Part shown: positions 7,378 to 15,082 of the stretch, piece by piece
How positions within the stretch are numbered: the stretch's first letter is position 1
Layout of the letters: each line of letters starts with the position of its first letter
NCBI RefSeq assembly: GCF_030757795.1
Contig: NZ_JAUQWH010000083.1
Coordinates: 1-37,598, forward strand
Direction of reading: 5' to 3'
Source of the DNA: Actinoplanes oryzae
GTDB lineage: Bacteria; Actinomycetota; Actinomycetes; Mycobacteriales; Micromonosporaceae
Length of the DNA stretch: 37,598 bases
Position numbers and translations under genes: made by a program
The notes under the pieces: generated by a model
Told to the model about the DNA's origin: nothing
The model's database searches: none
The model's input: only the letters and a program-made list of their open reading frames with translations

Positions 7378-8043
7378 TCACTGCCGGATCGCCTCGCCCG
7401 CGATCTCGATGCGGATCTTCTTGCCGACCAGGACGCCGCCGGCCTCAAGGGCAACGTTCCAGACCAGCCCGAAGTCCTCCCGGTCGATGTCCGCCGTGGC
7501 GGTGAAGCCGAAGATGTCGTTGCCGTACGGGTCGCGACCCGCGCCGCCGAAGTCGACCTGCAGGTCCACCGGGCGCCGCACGTCCTTGACGGTCAGCTCG
7601 CCGTGCAGGACGAATTTGTTCGGGTTGAGCGCGGCGTCCTCGGGGGTGGCCGCCCCGGCGCCCCGGCGGGTGAGCGGGTTGTTGCGCAGGCGGGCCCACA
7701 TGAAGATCTCGTCGCGGGGCTCTTGGCGGGTCAGCCCGGTGCCGCGGAACCGGATGGCGGGGAAGTGGTCGACGTCGAGGAAGTCGGGGCTGCGCAGGTG
7801 CTGGTCGCGATCGTCGTTGTGGGTGGTGAGGCTGCCCGTGCGGATGCTCGCCGTGACCGTCGTGCGCAGCGGGTCCTCGCCGACGACGATGTGGGCGCGC
7901 GCGTCGGCGAACTCGCCGCGCACCACGCTGACCATCATGTGCTGCGCCTGGAATCCGACGCGCTTGTGCGCCTCGTCGAGAAGGTAGACACCCGGCTCCG
8001 GAATGGTGACGCCATTCCACAACCGGGTCGGGCGGTCATTCAT
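7378..8043 (-). CDS. YceI-family lipocalin-like protein
   Basis: The 221-residue YceI-like protein has the family's opening GVYLLDEAHKRVGFQAQHMM, the central TASIRTGSLTTHNDDRDQHLRSPDFLD (Asp-His-Leu-Arg-Ser signature) and the closing VDREDFGL-type segment (IDREDFGLVWN). The fold is a lipocalin-like barrel that binds isoprenoid-type lipids in characterised members. There is no signal peptide, so this copy is probably cytosolic, as is common in actinobacteria. ATG 8043 is chosen over an upstream ATG at 8082 because GGGGGAAC lies nine bases before it. A possible -10 on the minus strand, TAGGAT, is at 8090-8085. Confidence 0.88.
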   Translation of the reverse strand: MNDRPTRLWNGVTIPEPGVYLLDEAHKRVGFQAQHMMVSVVRGEFADARAHIVVGEDPLRTTVTASIRTGSLTTHNDDRDQHLRSPDFLDVDHFPAIRFRGTGLTRQEPRDEIFMWARLRNNPLTRRGAGAATPEDAALNPNKFVLHGELTVKDVRRPVDLQVDFGGAGRDPYGNDIFGFTATADIDREDFGLVWNVALEAGGVLVGKKIRIEIAGEAIRQ

Positions 8044-8351
8044 CGGTGTCGTTCCCCCGTCGGCGGTGGTTTTGGGCGCCATTGATCCTAGGCCGCGCGC
8101 GCACCCGAGAGATTCCGGACGAACGGGGTGAGAGCCAGGCGACAGGAAATTGCCGCACCGGCCGAATTTTGCCCGAATTGCGAGGTCAGAGGGTGTGCAG
8201 AATCACGGCTCGGCGCGCTTTGGTGAGAATTCGCTGTGAAAAGAAAAAGGCGCCCGTGTTCGCCTCTCGGTCACTTCGCGGACACCCGGCGTTGAGCGGG
8301 ATCCGAGACATTGACGCCGTCACACGCGTCGATCTTCGGGAGAGCTCCGAC
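8044..8351. other. divergent intergenic region between yceI-like and PHP genes
   Basis: This 308-bp gap must hold promoters for both flanking genes. A minus-strand TAGGAT at 8090-8085 is a plausible -10 for the YceI gene, but I find no good -35. The stretch 8150-8250 is clearly richer in A/T than its surroundings (for example a GAAAAGAAAAA run near 8236). GGGAG at 8338-8342 is the Shine-Dalgarno sequence of the PHP gene. No known riboswitch is recognisable. Confidence 0.4.
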
Positions 8352-10061
8352 ATGGGTCACGGCCACCACCACGATCACGACCACGACCACACGCACCCCG
8401 GCGGCGACGTCGAGCCCGCGCTCGACCTCGGCGTGCCGGACAGCGAGCTCTCGCCCGCCGACGTCTCGCGCCGGGGCTTCCTGCGCGGAGCGGGCCTGCT
8501 CGGCGCCGGGGCGGCCGCCTCGGTGCTCGCCTCCCCGTCGGCCGCGGCGGCTGCCGGCCTCCCGCACGCCCACGGTCCGCAGGGCGGCGGGACGGCGAAG
8601 GGCGGCTTCACGTGGCTCGCCGGCGACCACCACATCCACACCCAGTACAGCTCCGACGCCCAGTACCGGGTGGCCGACCAGGCCCGGCACGGGCGGGCGT
8701 ACGGGCTCGACTGGGTTGTCATCACCGACCATGGCAGCGCCACCCACGCGAAGATCGGCGTCGACAAGGTCAACCCCGACATCGTGGCCACCCGTGAGGA
8801 GCTCAAGGACCTGCTGACGTTCCAGGGTCTGGAGTGGAACATCCCGGCCGCCGAGCACGCCACGGTCTTCGTGCACCCAGGCAAGAACGAGGTCGCCGTC
8901 CTCAAGCAGTTCGAGAACGCGTACGACGGCTCGCTGCAGCCCACGACGGCCACCAACGACCAGCTCGAGGCGACCGCGATTGCCGGCATCAAGTTCCTCG
9001 GCGAGCAGGTCCGCAAGCGCAAGATCGACGGCGCCCTCTTCCTCGCCAACCACCCGGCCCGCCGCGGCATCGACTCCCCGCACGAGGTCCGCAACTGGCG
9101 CGACGCCGACCCGACCGTCGCCATCGGCTTCGAGGGCGCCCCCGGTCACCAGGCCGCCGGCATCCCGGCCCCGAACGGCCGAGGCGGCGCGCGCGGCTAC
9201 TACGACAACAACCCGTCGGCGGCGTCGTTCCCCGGCTACCCGCTGGAGAGCTACCGGACGTGGGGCGGCTTCGACTGGATGACCGCCACGGTCGGCGGCC
9301 TCTGGGACAGCCTCCTCGCCGAGGGCAAGGCGTGGTGGATCACCGTCAACTCGGACAGCCACGTCAACTACCTCGACCAGTCCGACCGCGGGCCGGGCAG
9401 CAACTTCGAGCTCAACGGCAAGTACAACGACCCCGTCTACACGGGCACGGTCAACACGGGCGCGGGGGACTTCTGGCCCGGCTTCTACGGGCGTACGTCG
9501 GTGGGGGCGACCTCCTTTTCGTACAAGGCGGTCATGGACGGTCTCCGCGCCGGCCGCGTGTGGGTGGACCACGGCCGCCTGATCAAGGGCCTGGACGCCC
9601 GCGTGCGCCAGGCGGGGGACCGGCGTTCCTTCACGGGTACGCCCCTCGGCGGCGTCCTGCACGTCAAGCGCGGCACCGCCACCGAGCTCACCGTCGAGAT
9701 CGACCTGCAGGACCAGCCCAACTGGGCCCAGTTCGTGCCGGTCCTCAAGCGCGTCGACGTCATCGTCGGCCAGGTCACCGGGCCCGTCGCCGACAAGGAC
9801 ACCTTCCAGGCGCCGACTGCCAAGGTCGTCAAGTCGTACGAGGTCACCGGCTCGAAGAAGTTCGCGGTCACCTACCAGCTGGGCCGCCTCGACAAGCCGT
9901 TCTACCTGCGCCTGCGCGGCACCGACGGCAAGCGCACCCAGCCCGGCCTGATGGGCGCGTCGGTCGACCCGTACGGCCCGCAGCTCGACGTGGCCGGCGC
10001 CGCCGACCCGTGGGGCGACCTGTGGTTCTACACCAACCCGATCTGGGTCCTGCCGCAGTGA
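8352..10061 (+). CDS. Tat-exported PHP-domain phosphoesterase with His-rich leader
   Basis: The 569-residue protein starts at ATG 8352 behind GGGAG. Residues 3-15 hold eight histidines alternating with Asp (HGHHHDHDHDHTH); a twin-arginine motif SRRGFLRG follows at 39-46, then a hydrophobic AG-rich stretch and an AAAAAG cleavage area near 69. The mature part is a PHP metal-dependent hydrolase: GDHHIHTQYS (H94, H96), VITDHGS, LEWNIPAAEHA and NSDSHVNY give the metal ligands. PHP enzymes use two or three Zn, Mn or Fe ions to cleave phosphoesters; the substrate is unknown. Tat export implies folding and metal loading in the cytosol before secretion. Its stop overlaps the next gene. Confidence 0.85.
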   Translation: MGHGHHHDHDHDHTHPGGDVEPALDLGVPDSELSPADVSRRGFLRGAGLLGAGAAASVLASPSAAAAAGLPHAHGPQGGGTAKGGFTWLAGDHHIHTQYSSDAQYRVADQARHGRAYGLDWVVITDHGSATHAKIGVDKVNPDIVATREELKDLLTFQGLEWNIPAAEHATVFVHPGKNEVAVLKQFENAYDGSLQPTTATNDQLEATAIAGIKFLGEQVRKRKIDGALFLANHPARRGIDSPHEVRNWRDADPTVAIGFEGAPGHQAAGIPAPNGRGGARGYYDNNPSAASFPGYPLESYRTWGGFDWMTATVGGLWDSLLAEGKAWWITVNSDSHVNYLDQSDRGPGSNFELNGKYNDPVYTGTVNTGAGDFWPGFYGRTSVGATSFSYKAVMDGLRAGRVWVDHGRLIKGLDARVRQAGDRRSFTGTPLGGVLHVKRGTATELTVEIDLQDQPNWAQFVPVLKRVDVIVGQVTGPVADKDTFQAPTAKVVKSYEVTGSKKFAVTYQLGRLDKPFYLRLRGTDGKRTQPGLMGASVDPYGPQLDVAGAADPWGDLWFYTNPIWVLPQ

Positions 10062-10558
10062 CCACCCCCGTGCGCCCCGGCGGCCGTCAGGTCGTCGGGG
10101 TCACTCTCGGGCACCCCGACACCGCCACCGCGGAACACTGGCTGGCTTCGCTCGACCCGGCCCCGCTGCACGCCTGCACCCACCTGATGCAGTCGCCGCG
10201 CCCGCACGTCGCCTGGTCCCTCGAATTCGCCGGCGCGCCGCCCGCCTCCCTCGGCGACCCCAGCCCGGCCGCCGCCGCGGCGCACCACGTCTCGGGCCGC
10301 GCGGTCCGCTACCCGGGCGTCGACGAACTGGTGGGCGACCTGACCGTGGCGACCGTGCTGGCCACCAGCGCCATCGACGCCATCGAGATCCTGGGCGGCG
10401 GCACCCCGGCCGGGGACACGATCCTCCGGACCAACGATTTCGTCCGTCCGGTGTGGCGCGAAGGCCGCCTCGTCCTCACGGTGGCGCCGGCGGCGGGCGG
10501 CAAGCTGGTCCCCTTCGAGAACCGCCACCCCACGCCCTGCTGCGCCGACCACGCCTGA
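10058..10558 (+). CDS. hypothetical protein coupled to the PHP gene
   Basis: The 166-residue protein begins at GTG 10058, overlapping the PHP stop by four bases, so it is almost certainly co-translated with the exported phosphoesterase. I do not recognise the family. It has no signal peptide or membrane span. Visible features are a His-containing centre (LHACTHLMQSPRPHVAW), a conserved-looking GDLTVATVLATSAIDAIEILGG segment and a C-terminal FENRHPTPCCADHA. The Cys-Cys/His tail could bind metal, in keeping with its partner. A strong hairpin terminator follows. Confidence 0.7.
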   Translation: MTTPVRPGGRQVVGVTLGHPDTATAEHWLASLDPAPLHACTHLMQSPRPHVAWSLEFAGAPPASLGDPSPAAAAAHHVSGRAVRYPGVDELVGDLTVATVLATSAIDAIEILGGGTPAGDTILRTNDFVRPVWREGRLVLTVAPAAGGKLVPFENRHPTPCCADHA

Positions 10559-10565
10559 ACGAAAG

Positions 10566-10595
10566 CTGCCCTCCACAACGGCTCGTGGAGGGCAG
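10566..10595. terminator. bidirectional hairpin terminator
   Basis: CTGCCCTCCAC (10566-10576) and GTGGAGGGCAG (10585-10595) pair perfectly over 11 bp around an 8-base loop. It lies between the stops of two converging genes (10558 and 10612), as expected for a shared terminator. There is no U-run, which is common in actinobacteria. Confidence 0.8.
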
Positions 10596-10611
10596 AAGCT
10601 GGCGCGGACAC

Positions 10612-10827
10612 TCAGACCTTCTGGGTCTCCGTCGTCGCCGGGTGCAGCTCGGCCGTGGTCTTCGACACGAACTTCCCCGTCGTGGTGCTGCGGGTCACCT
10701 CGTGCTCCCCGCCGCTCTTGTCACCGCCGACGTGCTCGGTCGTGGTCCCCTTGGGATCCCGCTCGGTCGTGCTCTCCTTGACGAACTTCCCAGTCCGGGC
10801 GCTGCGGTTGACCTCGTGCTCACTCAT
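10612..10827 (-). CDS. 71-aa protein made of two TGKFV repeats
   Basis: This small hydrophilic protein consists of two copies of a unit of about 31 residues: EHEVNRSARTGKFVKESTTE and EHEVTRSTTTGKFVSKTTAE, each followed by a P-x-TTT/TTE-x-V ending. The motif RSxxTGKFVxxxTxxxxPxTTxxxxV occurs in many small uncharacterised bacterial proteins (recalled, not searched); a single copy per protein is what I remember as usual. The start is ATG 10827 behind GGAGG. There is no signal or membrane segment, and the function is unknown. Confidence 0.7.
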   Translation of the reverse strand: MSEHEVNRSARTGKFVKESTTERDPKGTTTEHVGGDKSGGEHEVTRSTTTGKFVSKTTAELHPATTETQKV

Positions 10828-10907
10828 GGGGGGTGACCTCCGTGGTACGTATCGTCATCAGGGGATGCCTAGAACCTGCCCACACTCGACGCCCGGGAAA
10901 CAATCAC

Positions 10908-11333
10908 TCAGGCAACGCTCCCCGGCTCCGCGATCCACTTCACCGGCTGCCCGGTCACCTCGGCCACGGTCGCGAAGTCCCGGTCGTAGTGCAGCACGGT
11001 GAGCCCCTGCAGCTCGGCCACCGCGGCCAGCAGCAGATCCACCGGCCCCGCCGACCGGTGCGCTCCCCGGTCGGCCAGCGTGTCCTGCACCTCCAGCAGC
11101 CGCTCGAAAGCCCGGTCCGGCGTCATGACCCACACGAACATCTGATCGAGCTTCCGGCGCATCTCGGTGTAGTTGTCCATGTTCCGAGCGCTGAACAAGA
11201 TCTCCGCCTCGGCCATCGCGCACACTCCCACCAGGCCCCGATCGAGAGCGTCCTCCCACTCCTTGCGCAGCTCGGGACTCTGGGTCAGCCGCACGAACGA
11301 GCTCTTGTCGATCAGGAAATGGGTCTCTTTCAC
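10908..11333 (-). CDS. vapC: VapC-type PIN-domain toxin
   Basis: The 141-residue PIN nuclease is the toxin half of a type II system; relatives cleave tRNA or rRNA. The acidic metal-binding residues are visible: D9 in FLIDKSSF, E44 in AEAEILF, D99 in GPVDLLLAA, and D117 and D119 in HYDRDF. It starts at GTG 11333, overlapping the antitoxin stop in GTGA, the usual translational coupling that keeps toxin below antitoxin. All key residues are present, so it is likely active. A decayed copy of its C-terminal half lies upstream at 11673-11860. Confidence 0.9.
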   Translation of the reverse strand: MKETHFLIDKSSFVRLTQSPELRKEWEDALDRGLVGVCAMAEAEILFSARNMDNYTEMRRKLDQMFVWVMTPDRAFERLLEVQDTLADRGAHRSAGPVDLLLAAVAELQGLTVLHYDRDFATVAEVTGQPVKWIAEPGSVA

Positions 11334-11536
11334 CGGGGGTCCTTCTTCTGCAGAAGCTCGTCGAACTGGCCGGCGTCGCCCAGTGCGGCCATCTCTTCCC
11401 AGGCCTTCCTGCGCACCGCCCAGGACGCGATCTCACGCAGAGCGGCATTGACGGTCTCCTCGGGTGCCTCGGTCCCGAGGTACTTCGCTGAGGCGGCGAG
11501 GTGGTTGTCGTCGAGTTCCAGGTTGTACTCCGCCAT
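11330..11536 (-). CDS. vapB: VapB-type antitoxin
   Basis: This 68-residue antitoxin precedes vapC. MAEYNLELDDNHLAASAKYL is the short strand plus helix of the VapB family (the actinobacterial VapB group with a ribbon-helix-helix start), and the second half (EETVNAALREIASWAVRRKA, then EMAALGD) is the toxin-wrapping helix. The ATG at 11536 is chosen because of AGAGGAG just upstream; a longer frame from 11569 lacks a site. Family members bind their own promoter with the toxin; candidate operator repeats are at 11599-11622. Confidence 0.85.
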   Translation of the reverse strand: MAEYNLELDDNHLAASAKYLGTEAPEETVNAALREIASWAVRRKAWEEMAALGDAGQFDELLQKKDPR

Positions 11537-11598
11537 GGCGCTCTCCTCTCGCGAGGGGGTTGTCGTCATCAGGCATGCCTTTCTGTGAGGGTAAGGTG

Positions 11599-11622
11599 CT
11601 AGCGTTATGACTACTAGTTATG
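11599..11622. promoter_or_regulatory. candidate vapBC operator (imperfect direct repeat)
   Basis: CTAGCGTTATG (11599-11609) and CTAGTTATG (11614-11622) form a direct repeat with a 15-base step, within an unusually AT-rich stretch about 65 bases before the vapB start. Position and composition fit a promoter-operator for VapBC autoregulation. The link is inferred. Confidence 0.4.
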
Positions 11623-11672
11623 TGACATTTGCTGGGTAAAAAAATAGGCGACTTGCCGCCACGTGCGTGGCC

Positions 11673-11860
11673 TCAGTCGACGGAGCCCGGGTCCGCGATC
11701 CACCTCACCGGCTGCCCGGCCACGGTTGCGAAGGCCCGGTCGTCATGCGGCAGCGTCTGCCCTTCGGGCTCGGCCGCCGCCACCAGCAGGTCGACCGAGC
11801 GCGGCAGAGCGGTGCCGCCCTGCTGGGTGAGGATGCGCTGCACCTCGAGCGCCCGGTGAA
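11673..11860 (-). pseudogene. decayed second vapC (C-terminal half only)
   Basis: The last 60 or so residues of the frame on the minus strand align with the C-terminal half of the intact vapC next door: LEVQRILTQQGG matches LEVQDTLADRGA, SVDLLVAAAEPEGQT matches PVDLLLAAVAELQGLT, and ATVAGQPVRWIADPGSVD matches the toxin's own ending. The first acidic residues and the whole N-terminal half are missing, and one of the last two acidic residues is changed (HDDRAF against HYDRDF). No antitoxin remains in front. It looks like the remnant of a duplicated or related VapBC locus. Confidence 0.75.
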
Positions 11861-12027
11861 GGTCTCCCCAAGGCCGGTCCCCGCCGCGGATGCCGTATGG
11901 GGCCCGGGCTGCGGCGGCTCGTTCGCGCGGGAAGTCTTCATCAGGGTGCCTGCCTTTCGGCCGAGGGGCCGGCGTGGAGCTGCCCATGACTATAGCGCAA
12001 GGACACCTTGTCGTGCGACACCAGAAT

Positions 12028-12813
12028 TCAGCCGAGGACGGGGTGGAAGAAGCCCGTGGCGATCGAAAGGGCCAGGACGGCTCCGGCCGACAGGGCCGCG
12101 GCCAGGAGGAGGGCGGCGTCGGCGGGGGTGAAGTGCTGGCGGCGGGCGTGGGTGCGGGCGGCGCCGGAGTCGAAGCCCCGGGCGTCCATTGCCGTCGCCA
12201 GCCGGCCGCCGCGGCGCAGGGCCCCCACCAGCAGGGCGAACGCGGTCGAGGCGAAGAGGCGCAGCTTGGCCAGGGGGTTGCGGCCGGCGTCGATGCCCCG
12301 GGCCCGGCGGGCCAGGGTGAGGGTCTGCCATTCGGCGGCGAGGAGGGGGATCAGCCGGAAGGCGGCCAGGGCGCCGATGGCGAAGCGGGCGGGGGCGCGG
12401 ACGTTCTGGATCAGGGCGTCGGCGAGGTCCGTCGGGTCGGTCGTGGCGAAGACGATGATGCCCGGCAACGCCACCGCGAAGACGCGCAGCACCAGGCCGA
12501 GGGCGTCGGTGACGACCCCGGTGGTGACGTCCCAGAAGAGGACCGTGCCCTCCCGGTCGGCGGCGAAGAGGGTCATCGTGACGAGGATGCCGGCGGCGGC
12601 CAGGGTGAGCGGCCAGGCGCGGCGGGCCAGCACCCGGTAGCGGACGCCGAAGAACGGCAGGACCGCCAGCTCGATCACCAGGGCGAGGGAGGGCGTGAGC
12701 GGGTCGAGGGTGGCGATCAGCGGCAGGGAGAAGAGCAGCGCCGCGCCGAGCTTCGCCACCGGGTTGCGCCGGGACAGCGGCGCGGCCGGCGACGCGACGG
12801 GCGCGAGATTCAC
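12028..12813 (-). CDS. ecfT: ECF transporter T component (energy-coupling transmembrane)
   Basis: This 261-residue membrane protein has about five or six hydrophobic spans and the two coupling Ala-Arg-Gly motifs of EcfT proteins (RRARGID near residue 180 and MDARGFD near 220), which contact the paired ATPases. It is the last gene of the thiamine ECF operon (ykoE-ecfA-ecfT, YkoC role). The GTG at 12813 overlaps the stop of a 24-codon ORF in GTGA. That short ORF begins with the same codons as ecfT (MNLAP), so the gene start seems to have been duplicated. Expression should depend on coupling from upstream. Confidence 0.88.
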   Translation of the reverse strand: MNLAPVASPAAPLSRRNPVAKLGAALLFSLPLIATLDPLTPSLALVIELAVLPFFGVRYRVLARRAWPLTLAAAGILVTMTLFAADREGTVLFWDVTTGVVTDALGLVLRVFAVALPGIIVFATTDPTDLADALIQNVRAPARFAIGALAAFRLIPLLAAEWQTLTLARRARGIDAGRNPLAKLRLFASTAFALLVGALRRGGRLATAMDARGFDSGAARTHARRQHFTPADAALLLAAALSAGAVLALSIATGFFHPVLG

Positions 12814-12884
12814 GACAAAGCCCCGAAAAGCGGCAGGGACGAAGCCTTGGAAAGCGGCAGGACGCTGCGGGGCGCGAGGTTCAT
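12810..12884 (-). CDS. 24-codon ORF linking ecfA and ecfT
   Basis: The peptide begins at ATG 12884, overlapping the ecfA stop in ATGA, and ends at a TGA that overlaps the GTG of ecfT. Its first codons encode MNLAP, as do those of ecfT 71 bases downstream. In between, a 23-base segment occurs twice (CTGCCGCTT followed by CCAAGGCTTCGTC or TCGGGGCTTTGTC). The simplest reading is a 71-bp duplication that split one coupled junction into two. It may act only as a translational bridge. Confidence 0.45.
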   Translation of the reverse strand: MNLAPRSVLPLSKASSLPLFGALS

Positions 12885-14275
12885 GAGGACGCCCCGAAGG
12901 ACGGCCGGCGGCGGGGGAGGGGCTCGGCCGGGGACAGGTCGTGGACGCGGTCGGCGAGGGACGACACGAACGCGTCGTCGTGGGTGACGGCGGCGATGCC
13001 GTGGCCCTCGTCGCGGAGGGCGGCGAGGAGGGCGACGAGCTCGATCCACGTACGCCGGTCCTGCCCGAACGTCGGCTCGTCCAGCACCAGCAGCCGGGGC
13101 GCGGTGGCCAGCGCCGTCGCCACGCTCAGCCGGCGGGCCTCGCCCCCGGACAGCGTGTACGGGTTCGCCTCCGCCAGCGCCGAGAGCCGCAACCGGTCCA
13201 GCAGCTCGGCGACGATGCCGAGCGGGCGGCCCAGGCGACGGGGGCCCAGGGCCAGTTCGTCGTAGACCCGCGACGTCACGAACTGGTGCTCGGGCGACTG
13301 GAACACCGATCCGATCCGCTGGACGAGCGTGGCGGCGCGCCACTTGTGCGGCGGCCGCGGGTCGTCGAACGCCGACACGCGACCGGACGTCGGCGCCAGC
13401 AGGCCGCCGAGCAGCAGCGCGAGGGTCGACTTGCCGGCGCCGTTGGGGCCGGTCACCGCCACGGCCTCGCCCGCGCGGACGGTCAGATCGGTCGGGGGCA
13501 GGCGCGACGAGACGGCCGCCTCGGAAGCCCGTACCAGGGAAGTGGAAGGAGCGGCAGCGGCCGGGTGCCGGGGCAGGGGATAGCCCGGCACCCACACCCC
13601 CGCCTCGGCCAGCCGCGGACCGTGCCCGGCGAACACGACCTCGGGCGCGCCGTCCGCCTCCACCCCGCCGCCCGGCGAGAGCACGACGACCCGGTCGACG
13701 GCGGGGAAGACCCGGTGCTCGACCACGATGAGCGTCGTGCCGGCCGGCAAGGAAGCGGCAAGCGCGCCGGAGACGAGCGCGGCGCCCGCCGGGTCGAGGT
13801 TGGCGGTGGGCTCGTCGAGGAGGACCAGCCCCGGGCGCAGGGCAAGAACCCCGGCCAGGGCCAGGCGCTGCTGCTCGCCGCCGGAGAGCGCGTGGGTCGC
13901 CCGATTGATGGGGTACGGAAACCCCACCCGATCCAGCGCATCACTCACCCGCGGCCAGATCTGCGCCGCGGGCACCCCGATGTTCTCCAGCCCGAACGCC
14001 ACGTCGTCGCCGCTGCGGGCCATGACGAGCTGCGTCTGCGGATCCTGGAAGAGGATGCCGGGCCGGCCGTTCACCTCGACCGTGCCCTCGGACTCGCCGG
14101 AGTCGGCGGGCAGCAGGCCGGCCAGCGCCGCGAGCAGGGTGCTCTTGCCGGCGCCCGAGGGACCCAGCAGCAGCACCCGCTCGCCGGAGCTGATGTGCAG
14201 GTCGACGCCGCGGACGGCCCACGCGCGGCGCCCGGCGTGGCGCCACCCGAAGCCCTTGAGGACGACGTCGGCCAC
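12881..14275 (-). CDS. double ABC ATPase of thiamine ECF transporter (YkoD-like)
   Basis: At 464 residues this is two ABC domains in one chain, as in YkoD. Domain 1 has Walker A LLGPSGAGKST (near 35-45), signature LSGGEQQR and Walker B LVLLDEPTANLDP. Domain 2 has GPNGAGKST (near 280), LSGGEARR and LLVLDEPTFGQDR. The linker contains a variable Pro/Ala-rich region. It powers the ECF transporter at the inner face of the membrane. The start is GTG 14275, three bases after the ykoE stop. In domain 2 the D-loop reads FGQDR rather than the usual ANLDP/SGLDP, a possible asymmetry. Confidence 0.92.
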   Translation of the reverse strand: MADVVLKGFGWRHAGRRAWAVRGVDLHISSGERVLLLGPSGAGKSTLLAALAGLLPADSGESEGTVEVNGRPGILFQDPQTQLVMARSGDDVAFGLENIGVPAAQIWPRVSDALDRVGFPYPINRATHALSGGEQQRLALAGVLALRPGLVLLDEPTANLDPAGAALVSGALAASLPAGTTLIVVEHRVFPAVDRVVVLSPGGGVEADGAPEVVFAGHGPRLAEAGVWVPGYPLPRHPAAAAPSTSLVRASEAAVSSRLPPTDLTVRAGEAVAVTGPNGAGKSTLALLLGGLLAPTSGRVSAFDDPRPPHKWRAATLVQRIGSVFQSPEHQFVTSRVYDELALGPRRLGRPLGIVAELLDRLRLSALAEANPYTLSGGEARRLSVATALATAPRLLVLDEPTFGQDRRTWIELVALLAALRDEGHGIAAVTHDDAFVSSLADRVHDLSPAEPLPRRRPSFGASS

Positions 14276-14278
14276 GGG

Positions 14279-14869
14279 TCAGACCAGGGCGCGGTCGCGG
14301 CCGGCGGCGAACCGGTCGAGGACGCCGGTCGGTGCCAGCGCCCGGGTCAGCGCCCACGCGCCGAAGCCCGCGATGACCGTGCTGCTGACGACCGTGAGCA
14401 GCGCGTACGGGATCCGGTAGTCCCACAGCGCGTACGCCGCGTTCCAGGCGAAGAAGTCGAACAGCGCCGCGCTCAGGCCCGTCAGCGCGCCCGCGAACAG
14501 GGCCACCGGCAGCCTGAACGACCGGTACGCGACCAGGGCGAACGCCAGCTCGGCGCCGAGACCCTGGACCAGGCCCTGGGGGATGACCATGGCACCCCAC
14601 TGGGCGCCGAGCAGCGCGGAGACGACGGCCGCCACGGTCTCGGTGTAGAGCGAGGCGCCCGGCTTGCGGATGATCAGGCCGGCCAGGACGGCGGGCAGGA
14701 GCCAGACGCCGTACAGCAGGGTCTGCGCGGGCGGGAAGAAGCTGAACGCGCCCTCCGTGGCGCCCCAGACGAGGTTCCACGCCCAGAAGATGACGCCGAA
14801 CGCGACGGCGATGACCGAGGCGATCACGATGTCGATCGTGCGCCAGCGGTTGCTGCTGGTGGTGCTCAT
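14279..14869 (-). CDS. ykoE: ECF substrate-binding S component, YkoE family (thiamine precursor)
   Basis: The 196-residue protein has about five or six transmembrane helices (for example IVIASVIAVAFGVIFWAW near residue 14 and VAAVVSALLGAQWGAM near 80). It matches YkoE, the S component for thiamine or its hydroxymethylpyrimidine precursor, with WNLVWG and GAQWGAMVIPQGLVQGLGAE typical of the family. It is the first gene after the TPP riboswitch, which supports the substrate directly. ATG 14869 is used; an AGGGC sequence lies close upstream. Confidence 0.88.
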   Translation of the reverse strand: MSTTSSNRWRTIDIVIASVIAVAFGVIFWAWNLVWGATEGAFSFFPPAQTLLYGVWLLPAVLAGLIIRKPGASLYTETVAAVVSALLGAQWGAMVIPQGLVQGLGAELAFALVAYRSFRLPVALFAGALTGLSAALFDFFAWNAAYALWDYRIPYALLTVVSSTVIAGFGAWALTRALAPTGVLDRFAAGRDRALV

Positions 14870-14945
14870 GTGCCCTCCCGGGGGTCGGGAGGAGACGCAC
14901 GCCGCGCCCGGGCGGACCCGGACACGGCGCGGCTGGGAAAGACCG

Positions 14946-15026
<81 letters not shown>

Positions 15027-15082
15027 TTCGAAAAACTCTGTGCTTCGATGAACCTAACACGCAGCAGGTCGGAGGAGGTCAC

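Noticed and set aside
4839..7505. 888-codon plus-strand open frame over the TPR-like gene
   Set aside because: It is an Arg/Pro-rich shadow antisense to the TPR-like gene and runs through the minisatellites; no domain is visible.
8150..8345. riboswitch or small RNA before the PHP gene
   Set aside because: The stretch is AT-rich but shows no known aptamer core and only short, weak stems; it was kept only as an intergenic note.
12810..13595. 261-codon minus-strand frame ending in the bridge ORF
   Set aside because: Its first 237 codons are an Arg/Pro-rich shadow in another frame of ecfA; only the last 24 codons from ATG 12884 are of interest.
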